Of a stretch of 64,000 bases of DNA, positions 42,921 through 51,673 are shown piece by piece. Every line of letters begins with the position of its first letter. Position 1 is the first letter of the stretch. This stretch comes from Clostridiaceae bacterium (GTDB lineage: Bacteria; Bacillota; Clostridia; Lachnospirales; Lachnospiraceae). The translations under genes and the position numbers were made by a program. The notes below the pieces were generated by a model that was not told the origin of the DNA, made no database searches, and saw only the letters and a program-made list of their open reading frames with translations. The stretch lies in assembly GCA_018378255.1 (NCBI GenBank), contig JAGZXV010000003.1:10252-74251 (forward strand), read 5' to 3'.

Positions 42921-44063
42921 ATGAAGAAATGTTTTAAGCTGTTAGCCGCCACCGCCTTAAGTGCCGCCATGCTCTCAGGATGTGCAAATCAGGCTCAAGT
43001 GGAGACAAAGGAAACACCGGCCCCCCAGACTGAAAAACAGACGGAAGCCCCGGCTGCCGCTGCTTCTGAGGAGAAGAAACCAGAAGCGGAGAAGAAACCG
43101 GAGGCGGAATCGGGCGCCGCTGCCAAAACAGAATACGAGCCTGTTCACCTGAGAGTTGCCTATATGCCCAATATGGGAAGTGCTTCGGCGATTATTGCAG
43201 CCCGTGACGGCGGATATTTTGACAAGGTCGGGATCACTGTGGATTTAGTCCAGTTCCAGGGCGGGCCTGCGGAAATCGCGGCCATGGCGTCGGGGGATAT
43301 TGACATATCCCAGATCGGACACGGCGCACACGCTCTCTGCATTGAAGGACAGGCCCAGATATTCGGCCTGGACCTCTTTGGAAAGTCGGATGAGGTTTTG
43401 GCCAATAAGGAGAAGGGAATTGAGAAAATCGAGGACCTGAAAGGCAAGACAGTAGCAGTGACTGCCGGCACCTCTTCAGAGATCGTGCTGGATTTGGCGC
43501 TTCAGAAAGCGGGAATGACCCGTGATGATATGGAATTGGTGGAAATGGATGCCAACGGCGCGGTAACGGCTATGATAAGCGGAAAAGTGGATGCCTGCGC
43601 CACCTGGTCCCCAAGCACCAATATTATCCGTGAAAAAATGGGCGGCAATGTGATCATGCTGGCAGGCAATGCGGATTTCTTCGACCAGGTCGCATTTCCG
43701 GGAAGCTTTATTGTTACGGAGGAATATGCAAAGGACAACCACGATGCCATCGTGCGGTTCTATGCGGCGGTTCTGAAAGCCATGGATTACAGAAAAGAGA
43801 ATGTAGAAGAGGTATGCAGATGGCTGGCGAAAGAAATTGAGGCGGATCCGGACACCATTATTGCCACGAAAGACAACTATGAATGGCTGACTGCAAAAGA
43901 TGTGGAGGAAGGGCTGGCCGACGATTCCATTAAGAAATGTTACGAGAGCCAGCAGCAGGTATTCATCGATTCGGAACGCATCAAAGAAAACGTGCCCGTA
44001 GAAGAATATGTGATGTTCGATGTGATGGGCGAAGCTCTGGAGTTATATAAGACCATGGAATAA
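42921..44063 (+). CDS. Orphan NMT1/SsuA-type substrate-binding lipoprotein
   Basis: 380 residues. Lipoprotein signal 'LAATALSAAMLSGCANQ' (lipid Cys about residue 21), then a long Ala/Glu/Pro/Lys linker with 'EEKKPEAEKKPEAE' repeats to ~70. The mature domain has 'RVAYMPNMGSASAIIAARDG', 'GPAEIAAMASGDIDISQIGH' and 'KTVAVTAGTSSEIVLDLALQ', typical of ABC receptors for sulfonates, nitrate, taurine or thiamine precursors. No ATPase or permease gene is adjacent. Its cargo is not known. It has its own promoter with a striking dyad. Confidence 0.88.
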   Translation: MKKCFKLLAATALSAAMLSGCANQAQVETKETPAPQTEKQTEAPAAAASEEKKPEAEKKPEAESGAAAKTEYEPVHLRVAYMPNMGSASAIIAARDGGYFDKVGITVDLVQFQGGPAEIAAMASGDIDISQIGHGAHALCIEGQAQIFGLDLFGKSDEVLANKEKGIEKIEDLKGKTVAVTAGTSSEIVLDLALQKAGMTRDDMELVEMDANGAVTAMISGKVDACATWSPSTNIIREKMGGNVIMLAGNADFFDQVAFPGSFIVTEEYAKDNHDAIVRFYAAVLKAMDYRKENVEEVCRWLAKEIEADPDTIIATKDNYEWLTAKDVEEGLADDSIKKCYESQQQVFIDSERIKENVPVEEYVMFDVMGEALELYKTME

Positions 44064-44071
44064 GATAGGGA

Positions 44072-44099
44072 AAAGGGGTATCAGGACTGATATCCCTTT
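44072..44099 (+). terminator. Hairpin after the orphan binding-protein gene
   Basis: AAAGGGGTATCA (44072-44083), loop GGAC, TGATATCCCTTT (44088-44099). The stem is 12 bp with one wobble and lacks a long T-run, so it may be a weak terminator or mRNA end stabiliser. Confidence 0.55.
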
Positions 44100-44124
44100 C
44101 CGCGTGAAGGGACGTAATTGGGCT

Positions 44125-45411
44125 ATGAGAGAGGTAGAAGAACTGCTTTTAGAGCGGAAGGAATATTACAGAAAGACGTTGTTGGAAGATATTCTCCCAT
44201 ACTGGCTGGGGAAGACGGAACCGGAGAGCGGCGGGTTTTACACTTGTTACAATGTGCTGGGCGACCGGCTTTTGTCAAAGGAAAAATATGTCTGGTCCCA
44301 GGGAAGATGCACCTGGATTTATTCAAAACTGGCCCGGGATGAAAGAATCCTGATGGACGAAAAAATCAGGGAATCATGCAGAAAACTGGCCCTGAAAGGG
44401 TGTGATTTTCTGGAAAAATACTGCATACTGCCAGGAGACCGGGCCGCATTTGTCCTGGATGAAAATAATCAGGCAAAGGTGGTGGAGCCTTATCACAGCA
44501 AAGACATCAGTTCATTTGCCGACTGCTTTGCCGCCATGGGCCTGGCGGCGGCCGGTGCGCTGGATCATAACGCACAACGGATCAAACGGGCTTTCCGTAT
44601 GTTTAAACAGGCGGCAGAACGACTGAAAAATAATACATTCCGCACCGCTCCGGACGTGCTGCCGGAGGGCTGGCACAGCCAGGCGGCCTATATGATCATG
44701 ATTAACACTTCGTATGAGCTGGCCGATGCGCTGTCTGAAGCCGGTATGTCTGAAGAAGCGGAATTTGCAAAGGAAATGTGCAGATACGCCATCAATATGG
44801 AACTGGACCATTTTCTGACTGAGGACATGGTTCTGCTGGAGTGCCTGGGGCCTGATTTTGAGGACTTGGACACCTTGTACGGGCGGCATATCAACCCAGG
44901 CCATACGGAGGAATGCATGTGGTTTATCATTCAGGCCGCCAGATGGCTGGGGATGGAAGAGGCGGAAAAAACGGCGCTGGAAGTGATCGGGCATATCAGC
45001 AGAATGGGCTGGGATGAACGGTATGGCGGCATGTACTATTATCTGGACCGGGACGGGGGAGAACCGAAAGGCGTTTTTTTTGAAGGAGAAAAGGAGCTGG
45101 CAGAGGGGGCGCTCAGAGACTGGAGCAATAAAATGTGGTGGCCCAACCTGGAGACGGTCTATGCCGCTTTAATGGGGTATCTGGTTTGCGGCGATGAGAT
45201 GTGTCTGGCTGAGTATAACAGATATCATGAATATACATTCCGCACATTTCCCAATCCGGACAAACGGGTGGGGGAATGGATACAGATCAGGGACCGTCAG
45301 GGACAGCCGGTGACGGGAACGGTGGGCGGCCGGCTTCCGGTGAAAGATCCTTACCACCTGATCAGGACGCTGATGCTGCTTGTGGATTTGATAAGCGATG
45401 AGGTGGGATAG
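44125..45411 (+). CDS. AGE family N-acylglucosamine 2-epimerase-like enzyme
   Basis: 428 residues from ATG 44125, preferred over the GTG at 44104 because GAAGGGACG lies between them as ribosome site and MREVEELLLERKEYY is a normal family start. (Alpha/alpha) barrel features: 'DILPYWLGKTEPESGGFYTC', 'KYVWSQGRCTWIYSKL', 'HINPGHTEECMWFIIQAA' (catalytic His region), 'KMWWPNLETVYAAL'. The family includes GlcNAc/ManNAc 2-epimerase, cellobiose 2-epimerase and sugar isomerases. Given nagA/nagB upstream, a ManNAc or mannose-type epimerase would fit; this is inference. Confidence 0.88.
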   Translation: MREVEELLLERKEYYRKTLLEDILPYWLGKTEPESGGFYTCYNVLGDRLLSKEKYVWSQGRCTWIYSKLARDERILMDEKIRESCRKLALKGCDFLEKYCILPGDRAAFVLDENNQAKVVEPYHSKDISSFADCFAAMGLAAAGALDHNAQRIKRAFRMFKQAAERLKNNTFRTAPDVLPEGWHSQAAYMIMINTSYELADALSEAGMSEEAEFAKEMCRYAINMELDHFLTEDMVLLECLGPDFEDLDTLYGRHINPGHTEECMWFIIQAARWLGMEEAEKTALEVIGHISRMGWDERYGGMYYYLDRDGGEPKGVFFEGEKELAEGALRDWSNKMWWPNLETVYAALMGYLVCGDEMCLAEYNRYHEYTFRTFPNPDKRVGEWIQIRDRQGQPVTGTVGGRLPVKDPYHLIRTLMLLVDLISDEVG

Positions 45412-45508
45412 AAAATTTATCTTTTTTCATCTTTTCATCCGCCCGTCATTTGCCGTATGCCCTGTAAATTGATATAATCTAAGAAAAGGCTGGTGAGGTG
45501 CGGGGCTT

Positions 45509-46165
45509 ATGTACAATAGGATGGAGATCGGGTTGGCGGATACGCCATATCATTACTGCCAGTATATGTGGTTCATTGACGGGAAACCGCTGGCCACTTA
45601 TTTGGAAGAGATGGTGAAGGCTGAGGGATATGAGAGACTTTATGTACATGAAGGCACTCTGTCCGGGCTCTGTCCGGCTGGAAGCGGCCATATGCTGTTT
45701 GCGTATGAGAGGGAATTTGTATGGAACCTGTTTGATGAGGAAGAAGCTGTTTGCGTTCCCATCCTGATCTGTGAAGACGATTTGGATTTCAGCTGTATCG
45801 TAATTGTGGTGAAAGTCCGTAAGACCAGGGAAACGGTTTACTGGGACTATTTGGGACTTTTAAATCATTGGGATGAAAAAGAGGCGGAAAAATACGGTAT
45901 TCTTTGGACTGAGGCTTATGCGGAAGAGGACTGGCAGGAATACGGGGAAACTCTGGCCTGGGAGCGCCCGGGAAGTTCCATGTGGAAGGAGTGGACCGGC
46001 AAACATTGGGAGGAAGAGCAGAGAAGAAGGTATCAAAACTATGTCACGCCGTATCTGAGGATGGAGGGCTGTGCGGAAAAGATCGGAAATCTGAATTTCA
46101 GCTTTGACCGCCGGGAATATGAAAAATGTGTGAAACAGGCCGGAGAATTATTTAAGAAACTATGA
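45509..46165 (+). CDS. Hypothetical protein
   Basis: 218 residues, soluble, acidic and rich in Trp, Tyr and Glu. I recognise no family. Visible blocks: 'YHYCQYMWFIDGKPLATYLE', 'LSGLCPAGSGHMLFAYEREF' and 'VPILICEDDLDFSCIVIVV'. It is preceded by a GTGAGGTGCGG ribosome site and lies 37 bases before the ROK regulator gene. The function is unknown. Confidence 0.7.
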   Translation: MYNRMEIGLADTPYHYCQYMWFIDGKPLATYLEEMVKAEGYERLYVHEGTLSGLCPAGSGHMLFAYEREFVWNLFDEEEAVCVPILICEDDLDFSCIVIVVKVRKTRETVYWDYLGLLNHWDEKEAEKYGILWTEAYAEEDWQEYGETLAWERPGSSMWKEWTGKHWEEEQRRRYQNYVTPYLRMEGCAEKIGNLNFSFDRREYEKCVKQAGELFKKL

Positions 46166-46202
46166 TATAATATCTATATTATTCTTAAAAGAGGAAAGAT
46201 CT

Positions 46203-47453
46203 ATGGCAAATACACAAAACAAAGCGGCTCTCCCAAAGGATCTGAAACGGAAAAACCGGAAAGAGATTTTAAAAGTATTCCAGAACTCGGAAAAAGAGGA
46301 CTGGTCTTTGGCGGAACTGTCTGAGAAGACGGGAATCAGCCGGGCGACGGTGACTAAGGCGGTGATGTCTTTTGTACAGAAGGACATCCTTATATATAGA
46401 GGAAAAGGAAGTTCCACGGAGATCGGCGGTAAGCGGCCGGACGTCTATGCATTTAATAAAGAATACCAATTTCTGGCCTATATGAATATCGGAATCGGCT
46501 GGATGAGCATGGCAGTTCTGGATTTGAAGCTGCAGGAATTAAAAAGCATCCGGGCCGATATCTCCATCAGTTCCACCTTAGATGAAATGATCTGCATTAG
46601 TAAGGAATGTTACAGGAAATTGATAGAGGAGGCCGGAATACCCGCTGAAAAAGTCTATGGGCTGTGTATCAGCACCAGCGGGCTGATCAATCAGGAAACG
46701 GGCAGCTTACAGCACATCCTTTCCTACCCTAACTGGGGAAATGAGATACCGATGCGGGCCATATTTGAGCGGGAATACCCCGGTCTTGTAATAATGCTTG
46801 AAAATGTGGCCCGGGCAGCAGGTCGCGCGGAACTCTACTATAACCGGGAATTCGATGATAAAAGGGTGTTTACTCTGTTCACGCACCGGGGAATTTCAGG
46901 CTGTCTGATCGAACAGGGCAAGGTACAGAACAGCAGAAACAGCCTGATCGGTGAAATCGGCCATATCATTATCTGCCCGGAGGATCAGGATGTCTGCCGG
47001 TGCGGAAGCAAAGGCTGTTTTGAAAATATGGTTTCCGAAGAACGCATGGTAAAGCGGGTGAATTGGAACCCGGAACGCCTTTCGGGGTCTGTTTTGGCCC
47101 GCTGCGGGGAAATTCATATAAGAGATATACTGAAAGCGGCCAATCAGGGCGATGATTACGCCTGCGGGATTGTGGACGAGGCGGCGGGGTATTTTGCCAT
47201 CGCGCTCAGAAATATTATTCTCACCGCAGATCCAGAGATCATCGTGATCCAGGGACGGTATTCCGCCGGGGGAGAGTACTTCAGACGGAAAATAGAGGAA
47301 AAACTTTATAATCCGGCGTATTTCCCCAACACATCCGACTGGTCTTTCCTGTATGATGAAAAAGATATATGGAAACTGGCGGAAATCGGGCTTTCCGCAG
47401 CCATGGCTGAGGATCTGTTCCAGGACCGCGAGCTTTATAAAGACTTTAAATGA
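46203..47453 (+). CDS. ROK family transcriptional regulator
   Basis: 416 residues. The N-terminal winged helix reads 'DLKRKNRKEILKVFQNSEKE' and 'LAELSEKTGISRATVTKAVM'. The ROK sugar-kinase-like domain has 'LCISTSGLINQETG', 'GEIGHIIICPEDQDVCRCG' and 'SKGCFEN' (zinc-binding Cys triad). NagC/XylR-type proteins of this build usually repress sugar genes. Candidate targets are the orphan binding protein and epimerase genes upstream. The ribosome site is AGAGGAAAGATCT. Confidence 0.92.
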   Translation: MANTQNKAALPKDLKRKNRKEILKVFQNSEKEDWSLAELSEKTGISRATVTKAVMSFVQKDILIYRGKGSSTEIGGKRPDVYAFNKEYQFLAYMNIGIGWMSMAVLDLKLQELKSIRADISISSTLDEMICISKECYRKLIEEAGIPAEKVYGLCISTSGLINQETGSLQHILSYPNWGNEIPMRAIFEREYPGLVIMLENVARAAGRAELYYNREFDDKRVFTLFTHRGISGCLIEQGKVQNSRNSLIGEIGHIIICPEDQDVCRCGSKGCFENMVSEERMVKRVNWNPERLSGSVLARCGEIHIRDILKAANQGDDYACGIVDEAAGYFAIALRNIILTADPEIIVIQGRYSAGGEYFRRKIEEKLYNPAYFPNTSDWSFLYDEKDIWKLAEIGLSAAMAEDLFQDRELYKDFK

Positions 47454-47478
47454 CCCTGTCCGGCGGCGTTTTTTGGTG

Positions 47479-47520
47479 CCGGTGTACAGTAATGCCCTGT
47501 TTTTAACACCGGAATTTTTT
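47479..47520 (+). terminator. Terminator of the ROK regulator gene
   Basis: CCGGTGT (47479-47485) pairs with ACACCGG (47506-47512), with an inner ACAG/CTGT stem, followed by AATTTTTT. It abuts the next promoter. Confidence 0.75.
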
Positions 47521-47521
47521 C

Positions 47522-47550
47522 TTGACATGTAAAAAATAGTCTGTTAAAAT
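47522..47550 (+). promoter_or_regulatory. Promoter of the DEAD-box helicase gene
   Basis: TTGACA (47522-47527), 17 bases, TAAAAT (47545-47550). The start codon is 188 bases downstream of the -10 box, giving a long leader. Confidence 0.8.
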
Positions 47551-47569
47551 AAATACTCGTGTAGAAACG

Positions 47570-47615
47570 AGAGGATTCAAAGTCTGAAACGTGCTTTGAG
47601 TTCTCTTTTTCTTTG
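47570..47615 (+). terminator. Terminator hairpin inside the helicase leader (attenuator)
   Basis: AGAGGATTCAAAG (47570-47582) pairs with CTTTGAGTTCTCT (47594-47606) through 13 pairs, two of them G-T, followed by TTTTTCTTT. It lies at the very start of the transcript. An upstream CTCG/CGAG mini-hairpin (about 47556-47571) overlaps its left arm and could compete with it. Confidence 0.7.
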
Positions 47616-47737
47616 TGTGTATCCTATGGGAAATATGGGGATACTTTTGTTGCGGCAGTATGAGACTGCATGATGTGTGTGCGGCTGCGGGAGTGTTCCT
47701 GAATTACAGGAACCGGCGGCCATGAGAAAGGAATTAT

Positions 47738-49444
47738 ATGGAGACAGTAAGATTTGACGAGTTACAATTAGACGAGAGAATTCTGCGGGCAGTTACGGAT
47801 ATGGGCTTTGAAGCGGCGTCCCCAATACAGGCGCAGGCGATACCTGTACAGCTTGACGGGCTTGACATTATCGGTCAGGCACAGACGGGTACCGGTAAAA
47901 CGGCGGCTTTTGGAATCCCTTTATTACAGAAGATCGATCCGAAAAGCAAAAAGCTTCAGGCAATTGCGCTTTGCCCAACCAGAGAGCTGGCCATTCAGGT
48001 AGCTGAAGAAATCCGCAGATTAGCTAAATATATGCACGGTGTTAAGGTTCTGCCAATTTACGGCGGTCAGGATATTGTAAAACAGATCCGTTCTTTAAAA
48101 GACGGAACCCAGATTATTATCGGAACTCCGGGGCGTGTGATGGATCATATGCGCCGCAAGACGGTAAAATTCGATCATGTCCATACGGTTATCATGGATG
48201 AGGCGGATGAGATGCTGAACATGGGATTTTTGGAAGATATGGAAACCATTTTAAGCCAGCTTCCGGATGAGCGCCAGACAATCATGTTTTCCGCCACCAT
48301 GCCGGATGCCATCGCTAAGATCGCCAACAACTTCCAGAACAACCCGGTTACGGTTAAGGTTGTGAAGAAGGAGCTGACGGTTCCCAAAGTAACCCAGTAT
48401 TATTATGAAGTAAAACCGAAAAACAAGGTGGAAGTGATGTGCCGCCTCCTGGATATGTATGCGCCGAAGCTTTCCGTAGTTTTCTGCAATACAAAACGCC
48501 AGGTGGATGAACTGGTGCAGGCGCTTCAGGGACGGGGATATTTCGCAGAAGGCCTTCACGGAGACTTAAAGCAGATCCAGCGTGACCGGGTTATGAACAG
48601 TTTCCGCAACGGCAAAACTGAGATTTTAGTTGCTACGGATGTGGCGGCCCGCGGTATCGACGTGGATGACGTAGGAGCTGTGTTCAACTACGATCTTCCT
48701 CAGGATGATGAATATTATGTTCACAGAATCGGACGTACCGGACGTGCAGGACGGGAAGGGATTGCATTCAGCTTTGTAGTTGGAAGGGAAGTTTATAAAC
48801 TCAGGGACATCCAGCGTTACTGCAAGACCAAAATCATTCCTCAGGCGATTCCGTCTCTCAACGACATTACGGAAATTAAGGTTGAGAAGATCATGGAACA
48901 GGTAGTGGATGTGATCAATGATAACGATCTGAGCAAGATGATCAACATCATTGAAAAGAAACTTCTGGAAGAAGATTACACATCCCTTGACCTGGCTGCA
49001 GCCCTGTTAAAGATGACGATGGGTGAAGAAAATGAAGACATTATTGACGACAGAAGACCGGCCCGTTCCTTAGATGATCTGGGAAGTTCCTATTCTGATT
49101 CAGGAAGAGGCGGACGCGGAGGCTCATACGGAGGCAGCAGAGGCGGACGCAGCGGAAGCGGCAACGGATACGGAAGAAGCCAGAGAGGTTCCAGGGACGA
49201 CGGAATGGCCCGTCTGTTCATCAATATCGGAAAGGACCAGAATATCAAACCGGGAGATATCCTCGGAGCGATTGCAGGAGAATCCGGAATGCCGGGCAAG
49301 ATGGTTGGAAGCATCGATATGTATGACAAATATACATTCGTGGAAGTTCCCCGTGAGAGTGCGGACACTGTGCTGCAGGCCATGAAAGATGTTAAGATTA
49401 AAGGCAAGAATATTCACATGGAGAAAGCTAACTCAGCGAAATAG
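47738..49444 (+). CDS. DEAD-box ATP-dependent RNA helicase
   Basis: 568 residues. All helicase motifs are present: 'AQTGTGKTAAFGIPLLQ', 'PTRELAIQ', 'TPGRV', 'MDEADEML', 'SATMP', 'ATDVAARGIDVD', 'HRIGRTGRAGREG'. A Gly/Arg/Ser-rich linker (about residues 450-485, with GGRGG and GGRSG repeats) precedes a DbpA/DeaD-type RNA-binding domain ('ARLFINIGKDQNIKPGDILG'). Proteins of this type help ribosome assembly and mRNA turnover, often at low temperature. The long leader with an early terminator suggests control by read-through. The symbol is left empty because DeaD, CshA and DbpA cannot be told apart here. Confidence 0.94.
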   Translation: METVRFDELQLDERILRAVTDMGFEAASPIQAQAIPVQLDGLDIIGQAQTGTGKTAAFGIPLLQKIDPKSKKLQAIALCPTRELAIQVAEEIRRLAKYMHGVKVLPIYGGQDIVKQIRSLKDGTQIIIGTPGRVMDHMRRKTVKFDHVHTVIMDEADEMLNMGFLEDMETILSQLPDERQTIMFSATMPDAIAKIANNFQNNPVTVKVVKKELTVPKVTQYYYEVKPKNKVEVMCRLLDMYAPKLSVVFCNTKRQVDELVQALQGRGYFAEGLHGDLKQIQRDRVMNSFRNGKTEILVATDVAARGIDVDDVGAVFNYDLPQDDEYYVHRIGRTGRAGREGIAFSFVVGREVYKLRDIQRYCKTKIIPQAIPSLNDITEIKVEKIMEQVVDVINDNDLSKMINIIEKKLLEEDYTSLDLAAALLKMTMGEENEDIIDDRRPARSLDDLGSSYSDSGRGGRGGSYGGSRGGRSGSGNGYGRSQRGSRDDGMARLFINIGKDQNIKPGDILGAIAGESGMPGKMVGSIDMYDKYTFVEVPRESADTVLQAMKDVKIKGKNIHMEKANSAK

Positions 49445-49531
49445 CAGAAGATTCCCATGTCTGACAGCTCCCGGCCAGCCGGGACGAACTGGCGGGATGA
49501 ATGGACAGAATCAATAGAAAATAGTGATAAC

Positions 49532-49599
49532 AAAAACCAGCCGGCCGGCCGCTGCGGAAGATTAAAATCTTACCGCCGCGGCCGGTTTGCTGGTTTTTT
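49532..49599 (+). terminator. Terminator of the helicase gene
   Basis: AAAAACCAGC (49532-49541) pairs with GCTGGTTTTT (49589-49598). Inner GC-rich arms and an AAGAT/ATCTT tip pair as well, followed by TTC. It can work on both strands. Confidence 0.85.
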
Positions 49600-49645
49600 C
49601 TATTTAGAATAGCAACAAAAATAAAAATGGTAATTATTACTATTT

Positions 49646-49664
49646 ATGTAACAATGTCACTGTG
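49646..49664 (+). promoter_or_regulatory. Candidate Crp/Fnr-type binding site 1
   Basis: ATGTAACAATGTCACTGTG, matching site 2 (51655-51673) at 16 of 19 bases. A TATATT -10 box follows after exactly 18 bases (49683-49688). The centre is about 40 bases before the expected start of transcription, the usual place for a class II activator site. Confidence 0.6.
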
Positions 49665-49725
49665 GCCTGTCCTTCTATCTGATATATTATAAACAGTTAG
49701 AAAAACAAAAGAAGGAGGTCAATGC

Positions 49726-50391
49726 ATGAGAAAATATGTATGCAGTATTTGCGGTTATATTTACGATGAAGCCGCAGGAATTCCCGATAAGCAGATTGCT
49801 CCGGGAACCAGATGGGAGGAACTGCAGGAAGACTGGGTCTGTCCGCTGTGCGGAGCGCCTAAAGAGGTATTTCACCTCATGGAAGAGGAGAAAACAGTAC
49901 ATAAGGACGGAGCTTTAGAAGAAAACAAAAGAGATGAAATGAGGGAATTATCTTTTGGAGAACTGGGCGCGCTGTGTTCCAATCTGGCAAAAGGGTGCGA
50001 AAAACAGTATCTGGCGGAGGAGGCCGGGCTGTTTAACCAGCTCTCGGAGTATTTTATGAGCAAAGCGGCTCCTGTATCTGATGCAGGTATGGAACATCTT
50101 CTGGCGCTCATTGGGAATGATCTGGAAGAAGGGTTTGTACAGGCAGAGGACGCATCGTCATCCGTGTCTGACCGCGGGGCATTGAGGGCGCTGACCTGGA
50201 GCCAGAAAGTGACACGCATGCTAAAGTCCCTGCTGGCGCGTTATGAAACGGAACGGGGCGGAGTCATAGGCGGCGCCAAGGTTTATGTCTGCGAAATCTG
50301 CGGATTTGTCTACGTGGGAGAGGAACCGCCTGAAATCTGCCCGGTCTGCAAAGTACCGAAATTAAAACTTACAGAGCTGAAAAGGAGGTAA
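49726..50391 (+). CDS. Double rubredoxin-like protein with helical middle
   Basis: 221 residues. The N-terminal rubredoxin has Cys pairs '[15 protein letters not shown]' and '[14 protein letters not shown]'. The C-terminus has a shorter rubredoxin/zinc-ribbon: '[20 protein letters not shown]' and VC. Between them are ~130 mostly helical residues ('[20 protein letters not shown]'), which I cannot assign; they may be a remnant of a rubrerythrin-type bundle, but the ExxH iron ligands are not evident. An electron-transfer role in oxidative-stress defence is likely. The ribosome site is AGAAGGAGGTCAATGC. Confidence 0.85.
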   Translation: MRKYVCSICGYIYDEAAGIPDKQIAPGTRWEELQEDWVCPLCGAPKEVFHLMEEEKTVHKDGALEENKRDEMRELSFGELGALCSNLAKGCEKQYLAEEAGLFNQLSEYFMSKAAPVSDAGMEHLLALIGNDLEEGFVQAEDASSSVSDRGALRALTWSQKVTRMLKSLLARYETERGGVIGGAKVYVCEICGFVYVGEEPPEICPVCKVPKLKLTELKRR

Positions 50392-50395
50392 CGAT

Positions 50396-50887
50396 ATGCA
50401 TGCAGTGAGAAATATTAGATTATGTACAAAGGATTGTCTCTGTCTATACGTTTGTCCCACCGGCGCCACTGATACGGAGACCGGACAGATTGACGGGGAC
50501 AAATGCATCGGCTGCGGAATCTGCGCCAATGCCTGCCCGTCCCATGCCATTTCCATGGTTCCGGAGAAATATCCCGTACAGCAGAAAAAGACAGAACCGG
50601 TGAAAAAGAGCCTGTTCGCCCTTGCGCGAAGCAAGGCGGATCAGGAGAATGTGGCGCTTCAGATAGCGAAGAAGGCCGATGACGCAGTTCTGGTGCAGCT
50701 TATGGAGGCTGCGGCAAAATCCAATCATCTGATGGCAGAAGATATTCTGCGGGAGGCCGGATATATGCTGCCCCAGAGCCGGAATACCCATGAGTTTTTA
50801 AAGTCATTGGCAAAAAATCCTCCGGCAGAAGACTTTCCAGTGGAAGCGGCGGAAAAGCTTCTTAGCCTGATTCCCTGTAATGAATAA
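50396..50887 (+). CDS. Two-cluster ferredoxin-like protein with helical tail
   Basis: 163 residues. The second Fe-S motif is standard: 'DKCIGCGICANACPSHA'. The first is unusual: Cys10, Cys14, Cys16, Cys20-Pro, that is C-x3-C-x-C-x3-CP instead of C-x2-C-x2-C-x3-CP. Residues 65-163 form a helical tail without Cys except near the end ('LLSLIPCNE'). It lies 4 bases after the rubredoxin gene, so the two are probably one transcript and functional partners. Confidence 0.85.
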   Translation: MHAVRNIRLCTKDCLCLYVCPTGATDTETGQIDGDKCIGCGICANACPSHAISMVPEKYPVQQKKTEPVKKSLFALARSKADQENVALQIAKKADDAVLVQLMEAAAKSNHLMAEDILREAGYMLPQSRNTHEFLKSLAKNPPAEDFPVEAAEKLLSLIPCNE

Positions 50888-50908
50888 AACTGCGTAACCG
50901 TCCGGTCA

Positions 50909-50937
50909 TTGATTTCCGGATAAAATCGAGGTACAAT
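50909..50937 (+). promoter_or_regulatory. Promoter of the Crp/Fnr regulator gene
   Basis: TTGATT (50909-50914), 17 bases, TACAAT (50932-50937). The 19-base Crp motif is not seen here. Confidence 0.65.
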
Positions 50938-50971
50938 AGATTCATTACACTTATTTAAGGAGACAAAAAAG

Positions 50972-51646
50972 TTGATGGATCTGAGTGAGTACCTTCCATT
51001 CTGGAAGAAGTTAACGCCTGCCCAACAGGGATTATTGAGAAATACGGTAAGAGAGCGGAGATTTACCAAAGGCGCCATAATCCACAATGGCTCATCCGAC
51101 TGTATCGGGCTTTTAGTGATGGTCAGCGGACAGCTCAGGGTCTATACGATGTCGGAAGAGGGAAAAGAACTTACGCTTTACCGTCTGCTGGAACGGGATA
51201 TGTGCCTGTTTTCAGCCGCCTGCCTGTTGAAAGGGATTCAGTTTGACGTGGTGGTGGAGGCGGAGCAGGATTCGGCAGTCCTGCATATCCCGGTAGATAT
51301 TTACAAGAAACTGATGGATGAATCAGCCGCGGTGGCCAATTATACCAATGAACTGATGGCATCCAGATTTTCAGATGTGATGTGGCTGATGGATCAGGTT
51401 CTGAATAAGAAGCTGGACAGCAGGCTGGCAGCATTTCTTCTGGAAGAGAGTGAGCTTTCGGGAGAGGAAGAACTGCACATCACCCATGAGCAGATAGCAA
51501 ACCATTTGGGCAGTGTGAGGGAAGTTGTGACCCGCATGCTGAAGTATTTTCAAAATGAACAGCTGGTGAAGCTGAAGCGGGGCGGAATCCGGCTTCTGGA
51601 CAGAGAGCGGATGAAAAAGCTGGCGGCCGCCAGCCTGCGGCAGTGA
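50972..51646 (+). CDS. Crp/Fnr family transcriptional regulator
   Basis: 224 or 225 residues: TTG 50972 (8 bases after AAGGAG) or the next codon ATG 50975. The cyclic-nucleotide-binding-like domain spans ~15-130 ('LVMVSGQLRVYTMSEEGKEL'). It has no N-terminal Fe-S Cys cluster as in true Fnr. The C-terminal helix-turn-helix is 'ITHEQIANHLGSVREVVTRM'. Its recognition helix keeps the Arg-Glu-x3-Arg of E. coli CRP, which reads GTGA/TCAC. That agrees with the TCAC in the two candidate sites at 49646 and 51655. It is central to the redox gene block and probably senses redox or nitrosative stress. Confidence 0.93.
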   Translation: MMDLSEYLPFWKKLTPAQQGLLRNTVRERRFTKGAIIHNGSSDCIGLLVMVSGQLRVYTMSEEGKELTLYRLLERDMCLFSAACLLKGIQFDVVVEAEQDSAVLHIPVDIYKKLMDESAAVANYTNELMASRFSDVMWLMDQVLNKKLDSRLAAFLLEESELSGEEELHITHEQIANHLGSVREVVTRMLKYFQNEQLVKLKRGGIRLLDRERMKKLAAASLRQ

Positions 51647-51654
51647 TGATCGGA

Positions 51655-51673
51655 ATGTAGCAAAGTCACGGTG
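51655..51673 (+). promoter_or_regulatory. Candidate Crp/Fnr-type binding site 2
   Basis: ATGTAGCAAAGTCACGGTG. TATCCT (51692-51697) follows after 18 bases, the same spacing as at site 1. It begins 8 bases after the regulator stop and controls trxA and the reductase gene. Confidence 0.6.
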
